From positions 64,294,115-64,358,114 of the forward strand of contig CP092876.1 in assembly GCA_030710605.1 (NCBI GenBank): 64,000 bases of DNA, read 5' to 3'. Each line of letters opens with the position of its first letter. Position 1 is the stretch's first letter. Below are positions 31,238 to 41,811 of the stretch, piece by piece. The notes below the pieces were generated by a model that was not told the DNA's origin, ran no database searches, and saw only the letters and a list, made by a program, of their open reading frames with translations. A program made the translations under genes and the position numbers. This DNA is from Cordylochernes scorpioides. Taxonomy: Eukaryota; Arthropoda; Arachnida; Pseudoscorpiones; Chernetidae.

Positions 31238-32452
31238 GACTCCCCCTCCATGACCTCTCATCACTCCTGTGATGGGACTCCGGGTGGTCTATGATGAAAT
31301 TGTCCTCCGGCCACTTGGTGATGGCTATATCTTGCTTCCAGTTGATGGGGGTCGAGGTTACATCAGTGATTTCTGGCCCTTGTTCCTCAGTATTAGACTC
31401 CTTAGTGGGTTCTATTGTAGTTTCCATTCGAATTTCTTGTACATTATCTTCCATATCTTCCAATGATATTCTGAAGCAGTTCTCGTAAAGGAAATTTTGT
31501 TGGCTAATAAGAAACCTCCATTTCGAAGGCTCATCTTGTGAATAGCGTAGAATCTCCATTGTTAGTAGGTATAGGACTATCTTTAGAGCCATCTCCATCT
31601 CGTGATTCAGCTGCAATAATTGGTCACAATCACTTTGCAAAAAGGAAATTACATATTTATTCTCGATTTTCGGCAAACTATAGGAATGGCCATCGACAGA
31701 CTTCTTCACATAAATTAATTTGATTTTTGAATCCAATTTCATAAGTTCGGACTTCAATATATTCAAAATCACAATACAAAGCCAATTTCGTAAGTGGCGT
31801 AGTAAGCACTGGATCCAAACTAGCAACACACACTTTGGAATACAAAGAAAACCCATAGATATCTGAGGCCGTTTTGTAATTTTTCGAAGGAGTTTACCGG
31901 GAGAATGGTAAGCATCTTGTTCAACATCAGAATAGAGTTTCCTGCAGATATTTTTACGAGCTAATACCCTGTAATTCCACTCTGAAACACCCTTATAGTC
32001 CAGCATATTCTCTTCCACCCCAACAGATCGACTATCTGGAGAGCTCATCTTTAACTCCTTAATGAATTCAGTATGTATTTCACAAGCAGAGTTAAATTCT
32101 CGCATTTCATTATGGGTCCAAATTAGCTGAGAAACATTCTCGTAAAAAACATTCGGATTAGGATTATCATTCTTTACAAGTCCAGATATCTCAAAATCTT
32201 TCAACTTGGCAATGCAGTTGTTGGTTGGGATTTCATAATTCTCTCCTCCAATGTCGTAGTTCAAAACCTTTTGAGCAGTCAGTCGTATCAGAATATTTCT
32301 GGGACTTATATCATTGTGAACCAACCCGATGTTTTGCCCAGCATGACTCATCAAAATACAAATCTGACAAAGAATGCTCATTAATTGTTCTGGCGAAAGT
32401 TTTCCATTTTCCAATACTTTCTTTAGAGATTTCCCTCCATATTCAGGATGAA
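31140..32452 (-). CDS. Haspin-like kinase domain (third block of the LTR-borne gene)
   Basis: About 424 codons from the first Met at 32414; coding sense continues upstream in the same frame as HPEYGGKSLKKVLENGKL, the hinge and start of the C-lobe. The catalytic loop is GLVHNDISPRNILI (D35, N40; HND in place of HRD). KVLNYDIGGENYEIPTNN follows, very like the strand pair after the catalytic loop of haspin. The metal-binding motif is KLKDFEISGLVKND (D73), haspin-like in lacking DFG. Haspin phosphorylates histone H3 Thr3 in mitosis; whether this copy is active is unknown. The N-lobe is hard to recognise and no glycine-rich loop is obvious. The C-terminal third is unassigned and the frame ends inside the LTR. 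Confidence 0.75.
31240..31249 (-). other. Polypurine tract
   Basis: Minus-strand GGAGGGGGAG followed by TC and then the LTR start TGTCGC. Position and composition are those of the plus-strand primer of LTR retroelements. Confidence 0.7.
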
Positions 32453-32454
32453 AA

Positions 32455-33530
32455 CGACAAAATGAGATAAATTCATATCATTCAAATCTAAATTATTATT
32501 CTTTTCACTATCTTCAATAATATTTGAAAAACATCTAGATCCCAAATCACGAACAATCCAAAAATCTTTAGGATAACGAAGATTGGCTTGAGCACTACCT
32601 TGTAAGGTTCCGAAAGCATCAAAAATATTTATTTCCTTTTTATTCGTTCTAGGAGAAATATAAGACCAATTTTTTCTATGATCAATATTTGGATTCCTAT
32701 ATTCAGAAATCTGTTCAATTCTATAAACATAAGATCCGCCATTATCAGTAACATCCCTCATAACACATTTTGGCCATGTGCCTTTTCCAACTGGGACTAA
32801 CTTTCTACCCCAGAAGAGCTCGTCATAGGTTTGGATGTAATACAATTCCAGGCAATCTACGAGTAATTCCATCTTCGGTCTAGTTGGTCTGCCCATTTTG
32901 ACATACCACTTCTGAGTTCGAAGTAGCTGCAGGTAACGATAGAACCTCGTGGCCTCTAAAGTAAAGGATAAGACATCCTCTCCAATCATGGCAATGTCAC
33001 GTAGTCCTTTCTTTGTCCGATTCGCTTTCACAACTTCCTCGTATATATCTACAGGAGATCCTGGTAGAAAGAATATTGTTTTACCTCTATGCAAATATCC
33101 ACTTTCTATCTCTGAAATTTCCATCATTTCAATGTCGTATTTATCAAGCATGTTTTTTTGCATCTGGCTGAATTCTTTAGCATAAATACAAACTTTTTGG
33201 CAGCGTGTTAATTTCTTTAATACCTTTAAAATTAACAAACGACATCTTGCGTGATTGCATTTATCGAAATCACCTATTCCATGGCAGATAATAGCATCAC
33301 ATATTCCTAATTTCATATTTCTTTTTTCACCGCTTGTTTGAAACGGATAGATTCCTTTTTTGAGAGTTTCCAATAGAGTATCGTAACAAAGTAGCTCTCT
33401 CAAAGCTTCTTCGCCGGTACCAGGCTTTGGTTCTTTTTTGCAAGTACCAGACTCCTTAGTAGGTTCCTTTTCGCCAGTACCAGACTCCTTAGTAGGTTTC
33501 TTTTCGCCAGTACCAGGCTTTGGTTCTTTT
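32455..33530 (-). CDS. SRR1-like domain (second block of the LTR-borne gene)
   Basis: In-frame sense starts after a Lys/Pro/Gly/Thr repeat (KKEPKPGTGEKKPTKESGTG) near 33530. The stretch at about 33298-32960 reads IICHGIGDFDKCNHARCRLL, VCIYAKEFSQMQKNML and TIFFLPGSPVDIYEEVVKAN, matching the SRR1 plan (CYGIG.F....AR.QL, YDP.F...E, T.FFMPHC...LY..L..AN), though the usual PHC is PGS. SRR1-like proteins are small and of poorly known biochemistry (linked to circadian and heme regulation). Downstream, WPKCVMRDVTDNGGSYVYRI and KDFWIVRDLGSRCFSNIIED may form a reduced kinase N-lobe (inference). A one-base shift at 32451-32454 separates it from the kinase block. Confidence 0.7.
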
Positions 33531-34319
33531 TTTGCCAGTACCAGACTCCTTAATAGGTTCTTTTTCTCCAGCTTGGGTGTCAGGGACATCAATAATGCAA
33601 TCAGAAAGTTTTTCTGTATTCTCTGTATTATTGTCAATATCCCCAGCTTGAGTGGTAGGAACATCAATAATGTAATCAGAAATTTCTTCTGTATTCTCTG
33701 AATCTTTGTCAATTTCCCCAGCTTGAGTGTAAGTGGCATCATCAAGATCACAAAGTCCTGCATTATCTGCATCAATACCAGCAATCACATCTACCTCTTT
33801 CGTAATAGGCTCTGCACTTTCAGTTCCTAAAACTGACCTTTTATCAACTTGAGCATTTTCGCTTTCTTCAACTTCACCAGAATTTTTTTCAACTTCAGCC
33901 TTTTCACTTTCATCTGCTTCAACGGATTTTTTCTCAATTTCGGCTTTTTCACTTTCTTCCGTTTCTACAACTGAATTTTTCACAACTTGAGATTTTTTAC
34001 TTTCTTCAACTTCGAAAAGTAAGTCCATTATCAAACGTTGCTGCCTCACCATCGTCCTGATTTCAGATTTTTCAAGACTTTTTAGAGACTCAATATTTGC
34101 CTCTTCTTTCTCTTCTTCTTCGTCTACATCTTCAACAACTGAATATTTGAGATATTCTTTTTGTTCATAGTAATCCTCTTCGCTGAGATATTCTTCTTTC
34201 TTATTTCCACAAAGAATGCTCATCATCAAGCTTTGTTGCTCCACCATTTCCCTGAGGAGACTTTCCATGGTCGATCCTGAGGATCCTTCACTTCTTCGTC
34301 CTGTCGTCGGCTGCGCCAT
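33527..34319 (-). CDS. Acidic repeat-rich N-terminus (first block of the LTR-borne gene)
   Basis: Starts at ATG 34319-34317, 3 nt inside the interior and overlapping the primer-binding-like site. After MAQPTTGRRSEGSSGSTMES it repeats SLLREMVEQQSLMMSILCGN and, 80 residues on, RTMVRQQRLIMDLL (a duplicated amphipathic helix). Then come four VEESEKAEVEKNS-type units and three TQAGEIDKDSENTEEISDYI-type units. Mostly charged and likely disordered. The frame is lost at an A7 run (33527-33533); read with six A, it would continue straight into the second block. Confidence 0.72.
34302..34319 (-). promoter_or_regulatory. Primer-binding-site-like sequence overlapping the start codon
   Basis: Minus-strand TGGCGCAGCCG begins 3 nt after the LTR. 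Ten of its eleven bases match TGGCGCAGTCG, the complement of the 3' end of tRNA-Ser used as primer by several insect Ty3-type elements. The ATG of the long frame is the A plus the first bases of this site. Confidence 0.55.
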
Positions 34320-34321
34320 GT

Positions 34322-34507
34322 TGTACAGTTCCAATCAAAAAGAACGAGTTTGAAGAAACAATGAGACGATTCTAATCAGTAGAAACTCTGACTTTATTAA
34401 TCCTTTGACCTATATATAGATATCGCGCTTCACGCGGACATGCAAATATACAAGTAAAAATATACAAAATAAATCAATATCATGCAAATGTCGCGAGGTA
34501 TGCGACA
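34322..34507 (-). repeat. 5' LTR (minus-strand sense), promoter
   Basis: 186 bp. In sense orientation it carries CTATATATAGG (34419-34409), a TATA-like box, then AATAAA (34398-34393). A short R region is implied. Transcription from here would run directly into the ATG at 34319. Confidence 0.85.
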
Positions 34508-35200
34508 CCTATATTACAACATCATTGTTGTCCCCCATTAATATAAAACATGGCCATTGTTGTCCTCCATACCTATATAATACATTGCCATTGTTTCCCT
34601 CCATTCCTAGATTACAACATCATTGTTGTCCCCCATTAATATAAAACATGGCCATTGTTGTCCTCCATTCCTATATAATACATTGCCATTGTTTCCCTCC
34701 ATTCCTATATTACAACATCATTGTTGTCCCCCATTAATATAAAACATGGCCATTGTTGTCCTCCATACCTATATAATACATTGCCATTGTTTCCCTCCAT
34801 TCCTAGATTACAACATAATTGTTGTCCCCCATTAATATAAAACATGGTCATTGTTGTCCTCCATACCTATATGATACATTGCCATTGTTTCCCTCCATTC
34901 CTAGATTACAACATCATTGTTGTCCCCCATTAATATAAAACATGGCCATTGTTGTCCTCCATACCTATATGATACATTGCCATTGTTTCCCTCCATTCCT
35001 AGATTACAACATAATTGTTGTCCCCCATCAATATAAAACATGGCCATTGTTGTCCTCCATACCTATATAATACATTGCCATTGTTTCCCTCCATTCCTAG
35101 ATTACAACCTAATTGTTGTCCCCCATTAATATAAAACATGGCCATTGTTGTCCTCCATACCTATATAATACATTGCCATTGTTTCCCTCCATTAAAACAA
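34508..35200. repeat. Minisatellite array, 98-bp higher-order unit (right part)
   Basis: About seven more 98-bp units continuing the array interrupted by the LTR element, with variants such as CCTCCATACCTATATAATAC that are rare on the left side. Confidence 0.88.
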
Positions 35201-36063
35201 AACATCGTCATTGTTGTCCTCAATTCCTACAGAACATCGCCATTATTGTGCACAATTCATTTAGAATATCGCTATTGTTGGCCTCCATTCCTACAGAACA
35301 TCGCTATTTTTGTTTATCATTCTTTTAGAATAGACCATTGTCGTCTCTTCCATTCTTCAGAACATCGCAATAGATGTCCACCATTCTTCTAGAATATTCC
35401 CATTTCTATCCTTCATTCAGATCTAACATTGCTATTGTTGTTCTCTATTCCTTAAGAACACATCATTAATGTTGTCCTACATTATATTAGAACATCGCTA
35501 TTATTTTCCTCCACCTTTTCGGTATTGCTTTTTTTACTTTATAAAACTTGGCCATTGTTTACCTTAATTACTAAAAAACATCCTTATCGTGGTTCCCCAT
35601 TCATACAGAACATATTCATTGTTTACCATTAATCATTTTTATATCGCTATAGTTGCCTTCTATTCACATAGAAACATCGCCATTGTTGTGTTTTATTACT
35701 GTGAAACACATCACCACTACCGCCCTCTATTCTTTTAGAATAACGACATTGTTTTTTTACACTCCGTTTTTACACGATTTTGTTTCCCTCTATTTCTATA
35801 CAACATCGCCAATAATATCCTCCATTCTTATAGAAAATCGCCATTGTAGTCTCCCATATAGAATATATTGTTATTGTTGTTTTCCATTCCTATAGAACAT
35901 ATCCATTGCTGTTCTTCTTTATTTTATAACCACCTCTCTCCTGTGTTGTTTTCTATTATAATAGAACACATTGTCATTGTTGCCTCCACTCTCTTAAAAC
36001 TTCGCCATTGTTGTCCTTCATTTATATAGAACACATTCATTGATGTATTTATCTTATAAAATT

Positions 36064-36071
36064 ATATACAC

Positions 36072-36105
<34 letters not shown>

Positions 36106-36112
36106 TTGTATA
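36064..36112. repeat. (AT)n microsatellite
   Basis: A run of alternating A and T of about 30 bases flanked by TACACGTATAT and ACACTTGTATAT. Confidence 0.85.
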
Positions 36113-36261
36113 TATATTCCCATTTTTTCGCTTATTAATATAAAACATACACAACGTCATTGTTTTCCTCCGTTCCTTTAGAGCATCGCCAATGCTCGTC
36201 CTTCATTGTTATAGAACATTGCCATAGTTGTTGCAAATTCTTTTAGAACTTAGCCATTGTT

Positions 36262-37285
36262 GTTGTCGTGTCAAATGAAGAGCCTCAGATGTCTCCATGC
36301 ATCTCTATCAAAGCAGCAGCAATGTCCTCTATCTTGGGTGTGTAAAGCAGTCATTGTTGTCTTATAACCTTATAACACATTTCGAGTTTTGGCCTACATA
36401 TTTATTGAACATTGCCATTGTGTTCCTCCATTCTAATAGAAGATCGCCATTGTCGTTTTCTTTTCTTTTAGATCATCACTATTGTTGTACACCAATTAAA
36501 TAAAACATCGATATTGTGGTTGTACATTCTTATCGAACATAGATATTGTTGTCCTCATTCTTTTTATAAAACACCGACATTGTTGTACAACAATTCTATT
36601 GAATAATGAAATTATTGTCCTCCATCATAAATATATCATAGTAGTCAAAATTCGAAACTATTTTAAAGGCGTAAGATTCTTTTTGAAATTAAACAATTTC
36701 TACTGCCCTTACTGCAATGGAAAAATTAATGGGAGGCTCATCAGTGGTGAACCCTCCCAGCGGTTTCGCCAGTTTAATCAACCTGGGAGGATTCACCACT
36801 GATGAGCCAGGCCCTCCCATTAATTTTTCCATTGCAGTAAGGGCAGTAGAAATTGTTTAATTTCAAAAAGAATCTTACGCCTTTAAAATAGTTTCGAATT
36901 TTGATAACAGATGGCGCGCTAGTGCATCATATCATAGTAGTATATCTAGTATAAGATCTTCATTGTCGCTCTCCATTCCTATAACATTGGACAACAATGA
37001 GGACAACATTATTATGTTCGATAAGAATGTACAACTTCAATATCGATGTTTTATTTAATTGGTGTTCAACAATAGTGATGATCTAAAAGAAAGGAAAACG
37101 ACAATGGTGATCTTCTATTAGAATGGAGGAACACAATGGCAATGTTCAATAAATATGTAGGCCAAAACTCGAAATGTGTTATAAGGTTATAAGACAACAA
37201 TGGCTGCTTTACACACCTAAGATAGTAGGCATTGCTGCTGCTTTGATAGAGATGCATGGAGACATCTGAGGCTCTTCTTTATTTT
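36262..37285. repeat. ~1-kb imperfect palindrome
   Basis: Family-F text (GAGCCTCAGATGTCTCC) at 36280 reappears inverted at 37265; CATTTCGAGTTTTGGCC at 36380 reappears inverted near 37170; the centre near 36775 holds two facing copies of family E (36690-36770 and 36783-36865). Small indels and substitutions separate the arms. Confidence 0.8.
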
Positions 37286-38010
37286 AGAAAGAGAACATCC
37301 TAATTTATATAGAGCATCGCCGTTCATATAAAATATCGCTCTTTTTGGTCTTTAATTATTTTAGAACATCATCATTTTTGTTTTCCATTCGTTTTTAAAA
37401 TCGCTATTGTTGTCCTCAATTAGTTATGAATATCGACATTGTTTTCTATATTATTTTATAGAAAATCACCAATGTTATACTCATTTTTATTGAGAGAACA
37501 ATCGCCAATGTTTTCCTTTATTCTTTTAGATCATCGCCATTGTTGTAGTTAATATTTTAGAAAGTTGTCATTGTTGACCTTAATTTCTATTGAACACATC
37601 GTCAATATTGTTATATTTTTAAAGAAGAAATTGCAATTTTTAGCTTTATTTTGTATTCAACTTCACCAGTTTTGTATTCCACATTTTTAAGAATATCTTC
37701 ATTGTTGTCTTTCAATTTAAAAACCCATCGACATTGCTGCCTATTCTTAGCTTTTGTTGACCATCCATTTTAGTTCGAAAATATTTTTTTAGGAGCCGCT
37801 CAAAAAAGAGCAACCTAGTTTGTGTTATTTACAATGGATAATACGTACACGTTCTTCACATCCATCCTTTCTAAAAGAGCATCGCCATTGTTGCTTTAAT
37901 TTTTAGAAGATCTCATTGTTGTCTTCCATTCTAAATAAAAATCGAATTTATTTTGTTTAATCAGGTAGAATAACGTCATTGTTGTTCTCTATCGAGCATC
38001 TTAATCTCTA

Positions 38011-39372
38011 CTTTCTCTAGATAACTGCTATGTTTACTTCTAAAATTTGTAACAATTAATTTTTTTGACTATGGTTTTCTTTTTAATTGTTGAATGTGAC
38101 AATTCCGGATATTTCTACGATAAAATACTCTTGTGATTTTCATAGTGTTTTAGTATTGTCTATGCTAATTGACATCTCTGTCTATATAGCCCGGCTTTGT
38201 TGGATTGTTAGTTGGCTAGCTGTTATTGGATAGGACAGGACGACGTGAGCTGCTGATATACATATAATTTGATCTCTTTGTCCTTCTTTTATCGTTTTAT
38301 ACCTTTAGGTAATAAAGTATATTTCTCTTCCTCGACGAATCTATATTTTTTCCCATCATTAATAATATCATCAAATATTATCTTTACAGACCTTTTTTAC
38401 TACAATGATCTGTAGAGATAATATTTGATGATATTTTTAAAGAGCATTGTTAAAAATATTAATTGTTAAAAATTTTAATGATAGATGGCAATCATATTTA
38501 TGAATGTTTACTTCTGTTTTTACCCATCTGGGAGAATCCTGTATGGGACGAGTTTTTTCAATAAAGGCTTGTTGTTGTTGTTGTTCAATAAAATGAAATA
38601 TTGCAGCCTTGGTTGCTTATATGATTTTTTTTTATAATTTTGACTTGTTTGGTAATTATGTGTTTTTAACTCGATTAGTAACTTGATGAGATATTTCATA
38701 ATATTTCCTGCACTCTTCAAATCAAAATATATTTCTAAGGAGTCAAGCAAAGCTTTTGTTGGCCATTAAAATTTGTTGAACAGAGTTTATGAGTAGCAAA
38801 TAGTATCCTTAACTATGGTTGGAATAAATATCTGGATGAAATGTTTTGATGTGTGTGTGAAGAAATTTCTGGAGAATCAAATGAATGAATATAGAAGAAT
38901 AATAATTTCATCGATGGAGTGGGTGGAAGATTTGAATACAGAGAAGCATGGCGACATTTTGGACCAGGATCTGCACAAGAGCTGGGAAAGTGACGAAGAT
39001 CTAACAATGAAATCCTTAAACGTTGATGCTGAGAAAGTTTCTAAATTCATGGAATTCTGTAAATAGTTTAGTTCATTTTTATTTGAGTCGTAAAGATGAG
39101 AAACCATTTCAAGTTTGTAGGTCGTAGACACTTCCTATTTACATAACTTCTAGAATGTTGCACATGGGCAATAAAAGAGAGGGCAGATATTTGGCCACCA
39201 CCGCAGACACTTAAAATGGAGGCAGAGAATTCCACCGGTGTGAACGGACTGTAATGAGAAGTTTACCTAATATGCAATAAACATGCACAAGCAGGGTAGG
39301 GGCGCCCGCCTTCTTTAAACCCGGTCGTTTGCTGGCGTCGTTAGCACTTCCTGCGGCCTTGGACCTACTCAC
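38011..39372. other. Intron sequence with one possible small frame
   Basis: AT-rich. A frame at 38815-39066 (+) encodes 83 residues, MVGINIWMKCFDVCVKKFLE to KVSKFMEFCK, acidic and helical in character. It could be the C-terminal piece of a transposase or chance; no neighbour supports it. An AATATTATC-type inverted repeat occurs at about 38355-38430. Confidence 0.3.
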
Positions 39373-39422
39373 GCTGTTGGCAGGGAAGTGGAAGAGTCGC
39401 TCGGGGCTTGCGATCCTCCGAC
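39373..39422 (-). CDS. Membrane protein (possible LolA-like family), exon 2 of 9
   Basis: 50 nt; acceptor CCCTTTCTCTGCAG, donor C|GTGAGTAGG. Two bases complete the codon left by exon 1 and 16 codons follow (RRIASPERLFHFPANS), ending at a boundary as exon 3 needs. It is accepted mainly because both splice phases match; on its own it would be weak. The open frame continues both ways past the splice sites. Confidence 0.55.
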
Positions 39423-40040
39423 CTGCAGAGAAAGGGACGATCGGCCCATCCTCTCTCAGAGGTTCCACTTTGCAGCCGGTCGCTGGATGCACCAGACAGA
39501 AACACCACTGTAGCACTGATTATTCAATCAAAAGTACAGAAATATGTTCTAATAATGAATGCTAATGATAGCAAAGCAACAGGAGAAATTATCTTTTTGT
39601 TATCAATTCTCTCTTCAATATAGTTCACCAGAAATCAAATTCAAATATTGGTAAGCCTTGTATTTAATTGGCGTTATTGCTGGGAAGGTTCAGTCCTGAG
39701 ATGAGCAAAGTCTCCTCAAATCTTTTCCAGCACCAAACAGATGGCCTAATGTGTGTTTTGTTCTCTTTCCTAAATTCAAATAAATAGAAAAGCATAGCGA
39801 TAACATGGGACTTGCTCAATGGCAGAGAAACTAACAATGGAGAAGAAGAATGAGAACAAAAATAATTACCTATATTGCGAAGTCGTCTTTATTGAGACAC
39901 ACACCTAGTGTAGATTTATAAACGCTACTTGATGGAAATCCTTGCTAAACAATATCAGAATAGGTTGTTTCATTAAATTCTCTCCAAATTTGCGAAGTTT
40001 ATGTGCCAAAAATGTATCAAAAGTAAAAGCTATGATACAA
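39423..40040. other. Intron sequence, no feature
   Basis: Nothing supportable apart from the GC-richer run adjoining exon 2. Confidence 0.4.
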
Positions 40041-40305
40041 CATTCAGCATGAAGACAAATAAAGAAATGTTCAATTAAAAAGACATATATTGGATCAAAA
40101 TATAATTTATTTACCAATATTTCAGTTGTGTGTGTGGCTGAACGCCAACCTTTTTCAAGGTATTATAACATATTTATGTGTCACAGGTTTATTGCACAAA
40201 GGTTGGCGTTCAGCCACAACTGAAATATTGGTAAATAAATTATATTTTGATCCAATATATGCCTTTTTAATTAAATATCTATTTATGGATTGCTCTATTT
40301 TCAAA
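40041..40305. repeat. Palindromic MITE
   Basis: CATATATTGGATCAAAATAT, TTTACCAATATTTCAGTTGT and GGCTGAACGCCAACCTTT on the left face their complements at 40198-40262. Short middle of about 45 bp. Confidence 0.75.
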
Positions 40306-41090
40306 AATAAATAAATGTGTTAAGTTGCAATGTTATTAGAGTGGTGAAAAGTGAATTCACTTCTCGAGAATCGCCAACAACAAAGGTATGGGTGAGCTAG
40401 GTCCATACAGGAGACAGAACATGTCTAGAAGTGAGATTATATTGCGAGATCAAAAGAACATATTCTTTAAAGTTCTGTTGCAGTCCATCTTAAAAAAGTC
40501 GAAGCTAGATGCTAAAACCACAGTCAACAAATGTTAATAAAAGTATTAAACATTCAGAATATGCCGAAACATGTGACAAGGTGCTATTTGCTAACATAAA
40601 GGCCCAAATGTTGCAAGACAAGTCAAGAAAACTCTAGAAACACGTCGCTGGGATCATACCCAGCGTATTCTATATATGTTACTTCTTCATCCAAGCATCA
40701 AACCTTCCTGCAGAATGATTCATTCGAGGATATCGCAAGGACTCGTTGGAAACTGGACTGCTTCAAAGCGTTCTTCTTTCTTCACAGAATATACTTATTG
40801 TGCGTTGAAAAATGTAGTGGTTGGGGGTGAGATTCCCCTGGGAGCCTCCTCACCTTGACAGAGAACATTTATATATTTATATACATACTACGTTTTAAAG
40901 TATAAAACATGGGCTATTCTCTTGTTATGAATCATTTGGATTTCTTTTCTTTGTTGTATTCCTTTTATATGCTTAAAGTCTAATTGATGAGCATATTATT
41001 CCATTTGGCACAAATTCAAAAGTACGGGATGATGGTGTTTATATGCAAAAAAGATAGCGCCCCATCTTCTGTTCCTAAATAACTTTATTA
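40306..41090. other. Intron sequence, no feature
   Basis: No coding segment, RNA gene or repeat with defined ends recognised. Confidence 0.4.
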
Positions 41091-41091
41091 G

Positions 41092-41262
41092 GTACCGCTT
41101 AAAAATGGCAACCTAGTTTATGTTATTTACAATGAATAATATGAACAGGTTCTATACATATGAAAAAAAAAAGTGTACAATGCGGGATTCGATCCCAGTT
41201 CATGGCTGTCGGGAATCGAGGGTTTTAATCACTCGTCCACCGACTTTTTATAGCGCTCATTC
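41092..41262 (-). mobile_element. tRNA-like SINE of a second family
   Basis: On the minus strand, GTCGGTGGACGAGTGATTAA and CTGGGATCGAATCCCGC resemble A-box and B-box regions of a tRNA-derived head. The body (CCTAGTTTATGTTATTTACAATG on the plus strand) has a partial relative at 37790-37860. Different from SINE family C. Confidence 0.55.
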
Positions 41263-41435
41263 TCTCGATAAATGCATCAAACTTCATTTATTAAATGTAT
41301 CAAAGCCGTATTATAGAGATAGATATTCATCCGAAATTGTCAAAACTGGCATTGTGGCTTATCCATTGATATGAATCTGAACGTTCTGCACAGAAATATC
41401 AAAATATCCCTTGTTGTAATGCATCGAGTTGTGAT

Positions 41436-41533
41436 TATTGTTGTCATTCCAATGAAGAGCTTCAGATGTCTCCATGAATATCTATCAGAGCAGTCGCAAT
41501 ATCCTCTATCTTAGGCGTGTGAAGCTGCTGTTC
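41436..41533 (+). repeat. Dispersed repeat, family F, copy
   Basis: ATGAAGAGCTTCAGATGTC, TATCAGAGCAGTCGCAATA and TCCTCTATCTTAGGCGTGTG as in 16255-16350. Confidence 0.6.
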
Positions 41534-41811
41534 AATGCATTGAGTAAATTTATGTTATAAATCGAAGTATGATTATAGCCCTTACCCCCGCACATACAAA
41601 TATACCTTAATAAAGAGAATCAATATTTTAAAATATTCCACCAATATTCAACATATTGGTACCAGCATAGGACTTTATCGTTCTTCTGCGTGTACTCCCT
41701 AGGACCGTTGTGGATTCAGTAAAACAATACATAGCTCCATCTATAGGTTAAAGATGGAACAATTCTACAATATTTATTATAATAATAAAGAACGAATAGC
41801 AACAATCAGTG

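Larger units (their letters stand above)
31052..34507 (-). mobile_element. LTR element carrying an SRR1-haspin-like gene instead of gag-pol
   Basis: Two 186-bp direct repeats, TGTACAGTTCC...GTATGCGACA, bracket 3084 bp. CCTAT precedes the left (31047-31051) and follows the right (34508-34512) repeat as a 5-bp target duplication inside the minisatellite. In the minus-strand sense a TGGCGCAG site begins 3 nt after the 5' LTR and a GGAGGGGGAG purine tract sits 2 nt before the 3' LTR. The interior encodes one long protein with no retroviral or retrotransposon domains. The one LTR mismatch in 186 positions indicates a recent insertion. It would need proteins from an autonomous relative to move. Confidence 0.88.
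35201..38010. repeat. Degenerate monomeric part of the minisatellite
   Basis: Irregular 33-42-bp units of the type GAACATCGCCATTGTTGTCC + TCCATTC, many diverged. Older flank of the array. It includes an (AT)n microsatellite, a ~1-kb palindrome and fragments of families E and F. Confidence 0.75.

Noticed and set aside
31052-34507. Direct repeats as a segmental duplication of host DNA
   Set aside because: TG/CA ends, 5-bp target duplication, primer-site and purine-tract positions all fit an LTR element better.
28790-38010. CRISPR-like array
   Set aside because: Repeats are contiguous, without unique spacers of constant length, and the context is eukaryotic; it is a minisatellite.
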